Below are positions 31,991 to 40,108 of a stretch of DNA of 42,868 nucleotides, piece by piece. This DNA comes from WS-9 sp036274595 (GTDB lineage Bacteria; Eisenbacteria; RBG-16-71-46; SZUA-252), in assembly GCA_036274595.1 (NCBI GenBank), contig DASUFL010000033.1, positions 1-42,868 of the forward strand. The letters are read 5' to 3'. Each line of letters starts with the position of its first letter. The first letter of the stretch is position 1. The position numbers and the translations under genes are program-made. The notes below the pieces were generated by a model. That model was not told the DNA's origin, searched no databases, and saw only the letters and a list, made by a program, of their open reading frames with translations.

Positions 31991-32677
31991 ATGAAGCAGC
32001 AGATCCTCGTCGTGGAAGACGACGCCCGCATCGCCGACCTCATCGTGAAGAACCTCGAGGCCGTCGGCTACGCGTGCCACGCATCCCCGGACGGCGGCCG
32101 GGCGCTCGCGGACTACGAGCGTTTGAGGCCCGTGCTGGTCGTGCTCGATCTGGGGCTCGGCGGCCTCGACGGGCTGGAGGTCGCGCGGCGGATCCGGAAG
32201 GAGAGCGACGTCCCCATCCTCATGGTCACCGCCCGCTCCGGCGAGAGCGACAAGCTCCTCGGGCTCGAGATCGGGGCCGACGACTACGTCACGAAGCCCT
32301 TCAGCACCGCGGAGCTGGTGGCGCGCGTGCGCGCGCTCCTTCGCCGCTCGACCGGCACGGTGCGCGAGCACACGATCGAGCTGGGCGGTCTCGCCATCGA
32401 TCCCGCGCGCCGCGTCGTGGAGCGCGAGGGGAAGCCCGTTCCCTTGAGCACGCTCGAGTTCGATCTCCTCTACTTCCTCGCCTCGCGAGCCGGACGCGTG
32501 TTCAGCCGCGAGGCGCTGATGCAGCAGGTGTGGGGCTCGGATCGCGTCGTGGACGATCGATCGATCGACAGCCTGGTGAGCCGCCTTCGCCAGAAGCTGG
32601 AGCCCGATACGTCGCAGCCCCGCTACATCCAGACGGTCTGGGGCGCCGGATACCGGTTCGCGGAGTACGAGCGGTGA
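31991..32677 (+). CDS. OmpR/CpxR-family response regulator
   Basis: 228 aa. The receiver domain has acidic pocket EDD (9-11), phospho-acceptor Asp53 in VVLDLGL, TAR and the KPF lysine. A C-terminal winged helix follows (LSTLEFDLLYFLASRAGRVFSREALMQQVW, then VSRLRQKLEP, GAGYRF). AGGAGACC stands a few nt before ATG. GTGA overlap couples it to the histidine kinase gene. The divergent LTxxQ gene and phased repeats suggest it controls an envelope-stress regulon including both transcripts. Closest in layout to CpxR/RstA-type systems. Confidence 0.95.
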   Translation: MKQQILVVEDDARIADLIVKNLEAVGYACHASPDGGRALADYERLRPVLVVLDLGLGGLDGLEVARRIRKESDVPILMVTARSGESDKLLGLEIGADDYVTKPFSTAELVARVRALLRRSTGTVREHTIELGGLAIDPARRVVEREGKPVPLSTLEFDLLYFLASRAGRVFSREALMQQVWGSDRVVDDRSIDSLVSRLRQKLEPDTSQPRYIQTVWGAGYRFAEYER

Positions 32678-34191
32678 GCGCGGACGTGGCCCAGGCGAAG
32701 CGAGGCGGCGGGAGTCTCTTCTGGACCTTCGCCGGCGTCTTCCTCCTCACGATCGTCGCCGGCGCCGCGGTGCAGTGGTTCGTTGCCGCCGGCGTGCTCG
32801 GCCCGCTCGAGCAGCGCGACGCGCGCAATCGCGCGGAGAGCGCGGTATCGAGGGCGGCCGCGGGGATCGCGGCGATCCCCGATCCCGGCGACGTCGCGGC
32901 GATCCGCACGATCCTCGCGAGCTCGGACGAGGCCGGCATGCCGGGACGGCTTCTCTATCGATCGGCGGATGGAAGAATCGTGGTCGGCGGCGGGCGCGGA
33001 CGAGGCGGGCGTGGACTGCGATTCGAGGGAGCGCCTCCGGGATCGCTCGGAGCGCGCGGCGAGCCGAGAGGACGCGGGGAGCTCGGCGAGCCGCCTCTGG
33101 GTCCTCCGGAGGGACGCGGCTTCGGCCGCCCCGGATTCGTCCCCCGCCGCGAGATCCTAGCGCGCCAGGACGTGATGCGCGCCGGGCAGCCCATCGGCGA
33201 AGTGATCGCGCTCCGCTTCGCGCGCCCTCCGCTCGGGATCGTGGGCTCGAGAACGTCGCTCCTCTTCCTTCCGATCACGGTTCTCGCAGCCGCGGTCGCG
33301 GGGCTCTTCATGGTGCGGATCCTGGTGCGCCGCCTGCGCGGCCTGGAGACGCTCGCCGCGCGCGTCGCGAGCGGCGATCTCTCGGCGCGCATCCACGACC
33401 GGAGCGGGGACGAGATCGGGCGCGTGGCCCAGCGCTTCGACGAGATGGCCGAGAATCTCGCGGACGCAAAGCGCCGTGTGGAAGAGACCACGGAGCAGCG
33501 GAAGCGCCTCTTCGCCGACATCACGCACGAGCTGGCGACGCCGCTCACGTCGATCCGCGGCTACGCGGAGACGCTCGTCGACCCGGGCGTGGGTACGTCC
33601 GACGAGGAGCGGTCGAAGTATCTGCGCGGGATCCTCGAGGAGTCGCGCCGGATGGATCAGCTCATCAAGGACCTCTTCGAGCTGGCGCGGCTCGAGGCCG
33701 GAGCCACGCCGCTCGCGCGCGAGCGCATCGATCTGGCCGCGCTCTCCAAGAACACGATCGACCGCTTCGAGCCCAGGTTCCACACCGCGGGGCTCGAGGT
33801 GAGCTGGCGCCGCGAGGGCGATGACGCCACGATCGTGGCCGATGGCCGGCGCATGGAGCAGGTCGTCGAGAATCTCCTCACGAACGAGCTCCGCTACGTG
33901 GCGTCGGGAGGAAAGGTCGAGGTGGCGCTCGCTTCGGCGAACGGACGCGTCCGTCTCGCGGTGAGCGACGACGGCCACGGCATCGCTCCCGAGGACCGGG
34001 AGCGCGTCTTCGAGCGGTTCTACCGCGCGGAGCACGCACGTCCCGCGGGCAGCGAGGACAAGGGCTCGGGCCTCGGGCTCGCGATCGTGCGGGAGATCGT
34101 GGAGCGCCACGGCGGCACCGTGCGCGCGGAAGCGCGGTCGCCGCGCGGGCTGTCGATCGTCGTCGAGCTGCCGAGGGCACCGGTAGCCTGA
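32674..34191 (+). CDS. Sensor histidine kinase, cognate to the OmpR-type regulator
   Basis: 505-aa inner-membrane kinase. TM1 is LFWTFAGVFLLTIVAGAAVQW. A periplasmic loop of about 170 residues contains an unusual Gly/Arg/Pro-rich tract (about 110-165). TM2 is SLLFLPITVLAAAVAGLFMV, followed by a HAMP domain (LAARVASGDLSARI). DHp His285 is in DITHELATPL. The HATPase has N-box ENLLTNELRY, DDGHGI, FERFYRAE and GSGLGLAIV. GTG 32674 overlaps the regulator stop. The Gly/Arg-rich loop resembles the Gly/Arg/Met tract of the divergent LTxxQ protein, hinting that both contact the same ligand or each other (inference). Confidence 0.93.
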   Translation: MSADVAQAKRGGGSLFWTFAGVFLLTIVAGAAVQWFVAAGVLGPLEQRDARNRAESAVSRAAAGIAAIPDPGDVAAIRTILASSDEAGMPGRLLYRSADGRIVVGGGRGRGGRGLRFEGAPPGSLGARGEPRGRGELGEPPLGPPEGRGFGRPGFVPRREILARQDVMRAGQPIGEVIALRFARPPLGIVGSRTSLLFLPITVLAAAVAGLFMVRILVRRLRGLETLAARVASGDLSARIHDRSGDEIGRVAQRFDEMAENLADAKRRVEETTEQRKRLFADITHELATPLTSIRGYAETLVDPGVGTSDEERSKYLRGILEESRRMDQLIKDLFELARLEAGATPLARERIDLAALSKNTIDRFEPRFHTAGLEVSWRREGDDATIVADGRRMEQVVENLLTNELRYVASGGKVEVALASANGRVRLAVSDDGHGIAPEDRERVFERFYRAEHARPAGSEDKGSGLGLAIVREIVERHGGTVRAEARSPRGLSIVVELPRAPVA

Positions 34192-34201
34192 CTGTCCGAT
34201 T

Positions 34202-34226
34202 CCGGGATTCCCGGTCCCGGATCCGG
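34202..34226. promoter_or_regulatory. Clustered palindromes, possible enhancer site for the sigma-54 activator
   Basis: CCGGGA-T-TCCCGG (34202-34214) and CCGGATCCGG (34217-34226) are flanked by CTGAC/GTCAG arms (34188-34192/34226-34230). They lie 81 to 105 nt upstream of the sigma-54 element at 34307, the usual distance for bacterial enhancer-binding proteins. They could equally act as the terminator of the kinase gene. Confidence 0.4.
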
Positions 34227-34306
34227 TCAGTTCGAATCGAGCCCTGGCGCCGCACCGTGCTGACGATGTGTTTGGCCCGCAAGGGCTTGACCCACGCGCA
34301 TCCCCA

Positions 34307-34322
34307 TGGCACATCGCTTGCC
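34307..34322 (+). promoter_or_regulatory. Sigma-54 (-24/-12) promoter element
   Basis: TGGCAC-ATCGC-TTGC matches the consensus TGGCAC-N5-TTGC at every defined base with the required GG-N10-GC spacing. It lies just upstream of the adaptor gene of an operon region that encodes a sigma-54-dependent activator (38729-40108). The predicted start, near 34333, falls at the GTG start codon 34335, implying a leaderless mRNA or a different first codon. Confidence 0.55.
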
Positions 34323-34334
34323 CTTCTCCGCCGC

Positions 34335-35579
34335 GTGGATCTCCAGCGAACCGCCAAACCCAAGCGCCCCCGCTACCTCGTCCTTGCCGCCCTGGCGATC
34401 GTGCTCGTGCTCGCCACGCTCGCGCTGACGCGGGCCGACTCGGCGGTGCCGAGTGTGAAGCGCTCCATGCTCACGATCGACACCGTGCGACGCGGCCCCA
34501 TGATCCGCCAGGTGCGCGGGCCAGGGAATCTCGCCCCCGAGCAGATCCGCTACATCACCACGCTCACTCCGGGGCGCGTGGAGCGAATCCTCGTCCGCCC
34601 GGGCACCGCGGTCGCGGAGAGCACCGTGCTCATGGTGCTCGGCAATCCGGACGTCAACATCCAGGCGCTCCAGTCGGAGCGAGAGCTCACCGCCGCGCAG
34701 GCGCTGCTCGCGTCGGTGCGGCTCGATCTCGAGAACCAGCGCTGGACGCAGGAATCGAACCTCGCCTCGGTCAAGAGCGAGTGCGGTGAAGCGGTGCGTC
34801 AGGTCGAGGCCTCGGTGGAGCTGGACAAGCAGGGGATGATCCCGAAGCTCGAGATGCGCCGCCTGGAAGACCGCGCGACCGAGCTCAAGACGCGGCTCGA
34901 CGTCGAAACGAAGCGGCTCGCGATGATCGCCGCCTCCATCGAGCCCCAGCTCGCGGTGCAGCGGGAGCAGGTTCGCCGGCTTCAGGCGATCGCCGCGTTC
35001 CAGCGCGGGCAGGTCGCGTCCATGACCGTGCGCGCCGGAGCATCGGGGATCGTTCAGGAGCTTCGGCTCGAGGTGGGCCAGTGGGTCACGTCGGGGATGA
35101 ACCTCGCGGTCGTGGCGCAGCCGGGCCGGCTCAAGGCGGTGCTCCACGTGCCCGAAACGCAGGCCCGCGATGTCGTGCTCAACCAGAGCGCGGCGATCGA
35201 CACGCGAAACGGCATCGCGCGAGGGCGCGTCATCCGCATCGATCCGGCCGTCCAGAACGGGACCGTCACGGTCGAAGCGGCGCTGGAAGGCAAGCTGCCT
35301 CCCGGTGCGAGGCCGGACATGAGCGTCGACGGAACCATCGAGGTCGAGCGCCTGTCCAACGTGCTGTACGTGGGGCGGCCGGTGCTGGGAGACGCGGAGA
35401 GCGCGACGAATCTGTTCCGCCTCGACTCGGACGGCGAGCACGCGACCCGCGTGCCCGTGCGCCTGGGACGGGGCTCCGTGAGCGAGATCGAGGTCGCCGG
35501 CGGGTTGCGCGCCGGCGACAAGGTGATTCTGTCCGATATGTCGGAGTGGGACGACCACAAGCGGATCCGGCTCCGCTGA
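34335..35579 (+). CDS. HlyD-like periplasmic adaptor of an ADOP-type ABC system
   Basis: 414 aa. It starts VDLQRTAKPKRPRYLVLAAL with one membrane helix. The lipoyl half (RRGPMIRQVRGPGNLAPEQI, LTPGRVERILVRPGTAV) precedes a long helical hairpin (about residues 110-220), and the second lipoyl half reads VRAGASGIVQELRLEVGQWV. The barrel follows, ending GGLRAGDKVILSDMSEWDDH. GTG 34335 is chosen because the basic segment before the helix resembles the beginnings of known homologues; the frame is open to 34257. No Shine-Dalgarno precedes it. Followed after 19 nt by the ATPase gene. Such RxDxxR-adaptor/MacB-ATPase/ADOP sets occur with sigma-54 activators in Acidobacteria and relatives. Confidence 0.85.
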   Translation: MDLQRTAKPKRPRYLVLAALAIVLVLATLALTRADSAVPSVKRSMLTIDTVRRGPMIRQVRGPGNLAPEQIRYITTLTPGRVERILVRPGTAVAESTVLMVLGNPDVNIQALQSERELTAAQALLASVRLDLENQRWTQESNLASVKSECGEAVRQVEASVELDKQGMIPKLEMRRLEDRATELKTRLDVETKRLAMIAASIEPQLAVQREQVRRLQAIAAFQRGQVASMTVRAGASGIVQELRLEVGQWVTSGMNLAVVAQPGRLKAVLHVPETQARDVVLNQSAAIDTRNGIARGRVIRIDPAVQNGTVTVEAALEGKLPPGARPDMSVDGTIEVERLSNVLYVGRPVLGDAESATNLFRLDSDGEHATRVPVRLGRGSVSEIEVAGGLRAGDKVILSDMSEWDDHKRIRLR

Positions 35580-35598
35580 ACGAATCCAGGAGACCACG

Positions 35599-36327
35599 GT
35601 GAAGACGAAAGGCGAGATGCTGATCCGGCTGGAGGGCATTCGGAAGATCTTCTACACGGACGAGGTCGAGACCCACGCCCTCTCCGGCATTCACCTCGAG
35701 ATTCGCTCGGGCGACTACCTCTCGATCGCGGGGCCGTCCGGCTGCGGCAAGACGACCCTCCTCTCGATCCTCGGGCTCCTCGACACGGCGACCGAAGGCA
35801 CGTACTCCCTGAACGGCCGCGCCGTATCGGGCTTGAGCGACATCGAGCGCGCCCGCGTGCGCAACCGCGAGATCGGGTTCATCTTCCAGGCGTTCAACTT
35901 GATCGGCGACCTCACCGTGTACGAGAACGTGGAGCTGCCGCTCAGCTATCGCGGCATTCCTGCCGGCGAGCGGAAGAAGCGCGCGGAGTCGGCGCTCGAG
36001 CGCGTGGGCATGGCGCACCGCGTCCGCCATTATCCCGCGCAGCTCTCGGGAGGCCAGCAGCAGCGCGTGGCGGTGGCGCGCGCCATCGCGGGCGATCCGG
36101 TCATCCTGCTCGCCGACGAGCCCACCGGGAATCTCGACTCGCGGAACGGCGAGACGGTGATGGGCCTCCTGCGCGATCTCCATCGAAGCGGCACGACGAT
36201 CTGCATGGTCACGCACGATCCGCGCTACGCGCTCTACGCCGAGCGCACGGTCCACATGGTGGACGGCCAGATCGTGCGCGACGAGGCGGAGGCGCGGCAG
36301 CTCGCCGCGCAGGGGGCCGAAGCGTGA
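35599..36327 (+). CDS. MacB/LolD-type ABC ATP-binding protein
   Basis: 242-aa nucleotide-binding subunit. It has Walker A GPSGCGKTT, Q-loop FIFQAFNLIGDLTVYENV (characteristic of LolD/MacB ATPases), signature LSGGQQQR, Walker B VILLADEPTGNLD and H-loop MVTHD. GTG 35599 has CAGGAGACC upstream. It overlaps the ADOP permease gene by GTGA. It energises that permease. As the only MacB-type ATPase in the window, it could in principle also serve the ATPase-less operon at 2871-6662; this is speculation. Confidence 0.95.
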   Translation: MKTKGEMLIRLEGIRKIFYTDEVETHALSGIHLEIRSGDYLSIAGPSGCGKTTLLSILGLLDTATEGTYSLNGRAVSGLSDIERARVRNREIGFIFQAFNLIGDLTVYENVELPLSYRGIPAGERKKRAESALERVGMAHRVRHYPAQLSGGQQQRVAVARAIAGDPVILLADEPTGNLDSRNGETVMGLLRDLHRSGTTICMVTHDPRYALYAERTVHMVDGQIVRDEAEARQLAAQGAEA

Positions 36328-38696
36328 GCCGCTGGGTCATGGACGTGCGGTATTCGGCGCGACGGCTCCTGAGCCGCCCCGGATACGTGGTCCTCGCCGT
36401 GCTCACGCTCGCGCTGGGATCGGGCGGGCTCGCGGCCATCATCAGCGTCGCGCGCCCGCTCCTCCTGGAGCCGCTCCCCTACCACCGCGAGAGCGAAATC
36501 GGCGTGCTCTGGCACCGGGGCGACTGGACCGAGCAGGAGTTCCTCTACCTGCGACCGCAGTTCCAGGGCTTCCGGTCCATGGCCGCGTATCACGCGATGG
36601 GCTCCACGCTCGAGATCCCGGAACGGCCGCTTCGGCTCCTCGAGGGAATCCAAACGTCCGCGGAGCTCTTTCACGTCCTCGGCGCGCAGCCCTTCCTCGG
36701 CCGGACGTTCCGGAACGGCGACGACGCGCTGGGCGCGGAGCCCACGGCCGTTCTCAGCTACGACCTGTGGCGGGAGCTCGGATCCGATCGATCGATCGTC
36801 GGACGGCGCTACGCCCTGGGGGGCGAGATGAAGACCGTCATCGGCGTCATGCAGCCCGGCTTCTGGTTCCCGTCGCCGTCGGTTCAAGTCTGGACCGCGG
36901 CGCCCCTCGATCCGAACAGCCGCGTCGGCAACTACACCCTCATCGGCAGAATCGATCCCACCGCCCGGATGGACCGGATGGAGGTCCCCCTCCACGCGCT
37001 CACCGCGCGACTGGCTTCCCGGTTCACATACCCGGCGCAGTGGGACAAGACTCGCGCGCCGGAGATCACCCCGGTGCGCGAATTCCTGGTTGGAGACATG
37101 AAGCCTGGGCTCCTCGCGACGCTTGCGGGGATGGCGCTCATCCTCCTCATGGCGTGCGTCAACGTGTCCGCGCTCATGCTCGGGCAAGTCGGCCGGCGCA
37201 GCACGGAGCTCGCGGTCCGCTCCGCGCTCGGCGCGGGGCGCCAGCAGATCCTCCAGCAGCTCGTGATCGAGGCGGCGCTCATCGGCGTGCTCTCGGCGCT
37301 CGCCGGCGGCCTCGTCGCGTCGCTCGGGTTCCGCATGCTCGTCCACGCTCTGCCGCTCGGAGCGCTCTCGGGAGCGGCGCATCTCGACTGGTCGCTCTAC
37401 ACGGCGGCGATCGTGGTGGCCATGCTCGCCGCGCTCACGACCGCGCTCATTCCCGCGATCGTGGTCTGGCGCGGCGACCTGCGCGGCGCGATGACCCACG
37501 TGCGCACGGGCGGCCTCTCGGCGCGCGGCACCAAGCTCGAAGGAGGCCTCGTCGTGGCGCAGATCGCGCTGGCGGTCCTGCTCGGCGCGGGGGCCGGCCT
37601 CCTCATCCGGAGCGTGGCCAACCTGCACCGGATCGAGCCGGGGGTCCGTGTCGATCGGGTCGCCGTCGTCGACGCCGCCATGCCGACCCAGCTCTCGATC
37701 GCCGACCGCCATCGCGCGGTGCTCGATCTCCTGCCCACGCTGCAGGCACTCCCCCGCGTGCGCTCCGTCGCGGCGACGCAGAAGCTTCCGCTCCGCGGAA
37801 CGGGCGATTCGTGGGGCATCGGGATCGAGGGAAAGCCCGATCTTCCCTCGAGCACCACGTACATGCGCCTCGTCACGCAGGATTATTTCAAGACGCTCGG
37901 CGTCCCGATCCGGAAGGGACGCGATTTCGGAACGTCCGATCGGGACGACGCGCCGCGCGTCACCATCATCAACGAGGCTCTCGCCGCGAAGTACTTCCCG
38001 AACGAGGATCCGCTCGGCCGGATCATCCATACCGGGTTCGAGGGAGGAGAGCGGATCGTCGGCGTGGTCCCCAACGTGGCGGAGGCCTATCTGACCGACG
38101 CACCCGCTCCCGCGCGCTACATGCTCTACGGGCAGACTCCGTTCGTCCCCCAGCAGATTTCCTACGTCCTTGCCGCGGACCGTCCCGAGGCGGTCGAAGG
38201 CGTGCTGCGCGAGGCGCACGCGACGGTGGAGCGGCGCGGACGCAATCTGGCGGTGCAGGATGCCATGACGATGCAGGCGGTCCTCGACCGCGCCGTGGGC
38301 GCGCCTGGGCGCGTCGCGATCCTTCTCTCGCTCCTCGCCGGGCTCGCGCTCGTGCTCGGGTCGATCGGCGTGTACGGCATGATCTCGCAGTTCGTGTCGC
38401 GCCGGACGCGCGACTACGGCGTCCGGATCGCCCTCGGGCTCACGCGCGGGGGCGTGATCTCGCACGTGCTCGGGCGCGGGCTGAAGCTCGTCGCGCTCGG
38501 CTGCGCGTTCGGAATCGGCGCCGCCATGGTCCTCACGCGGCTTCTTTCGTCGCTTCTCTACGGCGTCCCGGCGGCGGATCTCCCCGCCTTCGCCGCCGCG
38601 GTCCTCGCCCTCGTGCTCGTGGGCACGGTCGCGGCCCTGGTCCCCGCTCGCCGGGCGAGCCGGACCGATCCGGTAGCCGCCTTGCGCCAGGAGTAG
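36324..38696 (+). CDS. ADOP-type ABC permease (duplicated FtsX/MacB architecture)
   Basis: 790-aa inner-membrane permease. It has an N-terminal helix (YVVLAVLTLALGSGGLAAIIS), a first MacB_PCD periplasmic domain and a first FtsX block (LATLAGMALILLMACVNVSALML, RRSTELAVRSALGAGRQQI). A central helix, a second periplasmic domain (YFKTLGVPIRKGRDF) and a second FtsX block (RTRDYGVRIALGLTRGGV, LVPARRASRTDPVAALRQE) complete the permease. This fused duplication is the acidobacterial duplicated orphan permease arrangement. Unlike many ADOPs it has adjacent adaptor and ATPase genes. Probably exports a hydrophobic compound or peptide, unknown. Confidence 0.92.
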   Translation: MSRWVMDVRYSARRLLSRPGYVVLAVLTLALGSGGLAAIISVARPLLLEPLPYHRESEIGVLWHRGDWTEQEFLYLRPQFQGFRSMAAYHAMGSTLEIPERPLRLLEGIQTSAELFHVLGAQPFLGRTFRNGDDALGAEPTAVLSYDLWRELGSDRSIVGRRYALGGEMKTVIGVMQPGFWFPSPSVQVWTAAPLDPNSRVGNYTLIGRIDPTARMDRMEVPLHALTARLASRFTYPAQWDKTRAPEITPVREFLVGDMKPGLLATLAGMALILLMACVNVSALMLGQVGRRSTELAVRSALGAGRQQILQQLVIEAALIGVLSALAGGLVASLGFRMLVHALPLGALSGAAHLDWSLYTAAIVVAMLAALTTALIPAIVVWRGDLRGAMTHVRTGGLSARGTKLEGGLVVAQIALAVLLGAGAGLLIRSVANLHRIEPGVRVDRVAVVDAAMPTQLSIADRHRAVLDLLPTLQALPRVRSVAATQKLPLRGTGDSWGIGIEGKPDLPSSTTYMRLVTQDYFKTLGVPIRKGRDFGTSDRDDAPRVTIINEALAAKYFPNEDPLGRIIHTGFEGGERIVGVVPNVAEAYLTDAPAPARYMLYGQTPFVPQQISYVLAADRPEAVEGVLREAHATVERRGRNLAVQDAMTMQAVLDRAVGAPGRVAILLSLLAGLALVLGSIGVYGMISQFVSRRTRDYGVRIALGLTRGGVISHVLGRGLKLVALGCAFGIGAAMVLTRLLSSLLYGVPAADLPAFAAAVLALVLVGTVAALVPARRASRTDPVAALRQE

Positions 38697-38728
38697 CGCG
38701 GCTGCTCTCCGACCGGGGCTGAGCTACC

Positions 38729-40108
38729 ATGAAGCCCGTGAACTCGAACGGCTCCGCCATCCTCGTCGCCGACGACCAGGCCGACGTCCTCGAAGCCCTC
38801 CGCCTGCTCCTGAAGGGCGAGGGGTTCCGTGTCGAGACCGCGAGCTCGCCGGCAGGCATCCTCCGCGCCCTCGGGGAGCGGGAGTTCGACGCCATCCTCA
38901 TGGACCTGAACTACGCGCGCGACACGACCTCGGGGCGCGAAGGGCTCGATCTGCTCGCCGAGCTGCGCTCGCTCGATCCCACGGTGCCGGTCGTCGTGAT
39001 GACCGCATGGGGCAGCATCGAGGGGGCGGTCGAGGCGATGCGCCATGGCGCGCGCGACTACGTCGAGAAGCCGTGGGACAACACGCGCCTCCTGCGAACG
39101 CTGCGCACGCAGGTGGACCTGGGACGCGCGCTTCGAAGGAGCGAACGCCTCGAGAGCGAGAACCGGCTCCTGCGACGGGAGGGCGCTCCCGAGCTGATCG
39201 CCGACTCCCGCGCGATGCAGCCCGTCCTCAACCTGCTCCGGCGAGTCGGACCGTCCATGGCCCACGTGCTCATCACCGGGGAGCACGGGACGGGCAAGGA
39301 AGTGATGGCGCGGTGGCTGCATGAGCTGAGCCCGCGCGCGGACCGGCCGCTCGTCACCGTGAACGCGGGCGGGCTCGCGGAAGGAGTGTTCGAGAGCGAG
39401 CTCTTCGGTCACGTGAAGGGGGCGTTCACGGACGCGCGGAGCGACCGGATCGGATTCTTCGAGATGGCCGACGGCGGGACGCTCTTCCTCGACGAGATCG
39501 GGAATCTCAAGCCGGCACAGCAGGCCAAGCTCCTCCGCGTGCTCCAGACCGGCGAGCTCACGCGGGTCGGCTCCTCGCGCGCGAAGCAGGTGGACGTGCG
39601 CGTGCTGGCGGCGACGAACATCGATATCCGGCGCGAGGTGGCCGACGGGCGCTTCCGCGAGGATCTCCTCTACCGGCTCAACACGGTCGAGATCCATCTT
39701 CCGCCGCTTCGCGAGCGGCCTGAAGACATTCCCCGCCTCGCGACGTCGTTCCTCGCCCGCGCCGCCGCGCGCTACGGCAAGCGGATCGGGGGCTTCACGC
39801 CGGAGGCGCTTGCGATCATGGCGGCGCACCCGTGGCCCGGGAACGTGCGGGAGCTGGAGCACTCCGTCGAGCGCGCGGTACTCCTGGCCTCCGACGACAC
39901 GCGCATTGGGCCCGCGGATCTTCTGCTCCGCCCCGCGGCCGAGAGCTCCGGGCGGCTCGAGGACATGACTCTGGACGAAGTGGAGCGCTACCTCATCCGC
40001 CGCGCGCTCGACCGCTACGAAGGGAACGTGAGCCGCGCGGCCGACGCGCTCGGGCTGAGCCGGAGCGCGCTCTACCGCAGGCTGCAGCAGCATGACCTCA
40101 CCCCCTGA
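38729..40108 (+). CDS. Sigma-54-dependent NtrC-family response regulator
   Basis: 459 aa. The receiver domain has acidic DD (15-16), phospho-acceptor Asp59 in LMDLN, and the KPW lysine. The AAA+ domain has Walker A GEHGTGKE (184-191), the sigma-54-contact loop GAFTDA (231-236, instead of GAFTGA), Walker B GTLFLDEIG and FREDLLYRLNTVEIHLPPLRER. The C-terminal Fis-type HTH reads GNVSRAADALGLSRSALYRR. It lies 32 nt after the permease gene, and its end overlaps the kinase gene by 17 nt. It likely activates the sigma-54 promoter at 34307-34322, making the exporter operon self-inducing (inference). Confidence 0.95.
   Translation: MKPVNSNGSAILVADDQADVLEALRLLLKGEGFRVETASSPAGILRALGEREFDAILMDLNYARDTTSGREGLDLLAELRSLDPTVPVVVMTAWGSIEGAVEAMRHGARDYVEKPWDNTRLLRTLRTQVDLGRALRRSERLESENRLLRREGAPELIADSRAMQPVLNLLRRVGPSMAHVLITGEHGTGKEVMARWLHELSPRADRPLVTVNAGGLAEGVFESELFGHVKGAFTDARSDRIGFFEMADGGTLFLDEIGNLKPAQQAKLLRVLQTGELTRVGSSRAKQVDVRVLAATNIDIRREVADGRFREDLLYRLNTVEIHLPPLRERPEDIPRLATSFLARAAARYGKRIGGFTPEALAIMAAHPWPGNVRELEHSVERAVLLASDDTRIGPADLLLRPAAESSGRLEDMTLDEVERYLIRRALDRYEGNVSRAADALGLSRSALYRRLQQHDLTP

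Noticed and set aside
36234..38465. 743-codon open frame on the minus strand
   Set aside because: Shadow of the ADOP permease gene. Composition is dominated by Arg/Glu/His/Asp with no recognisable domain.
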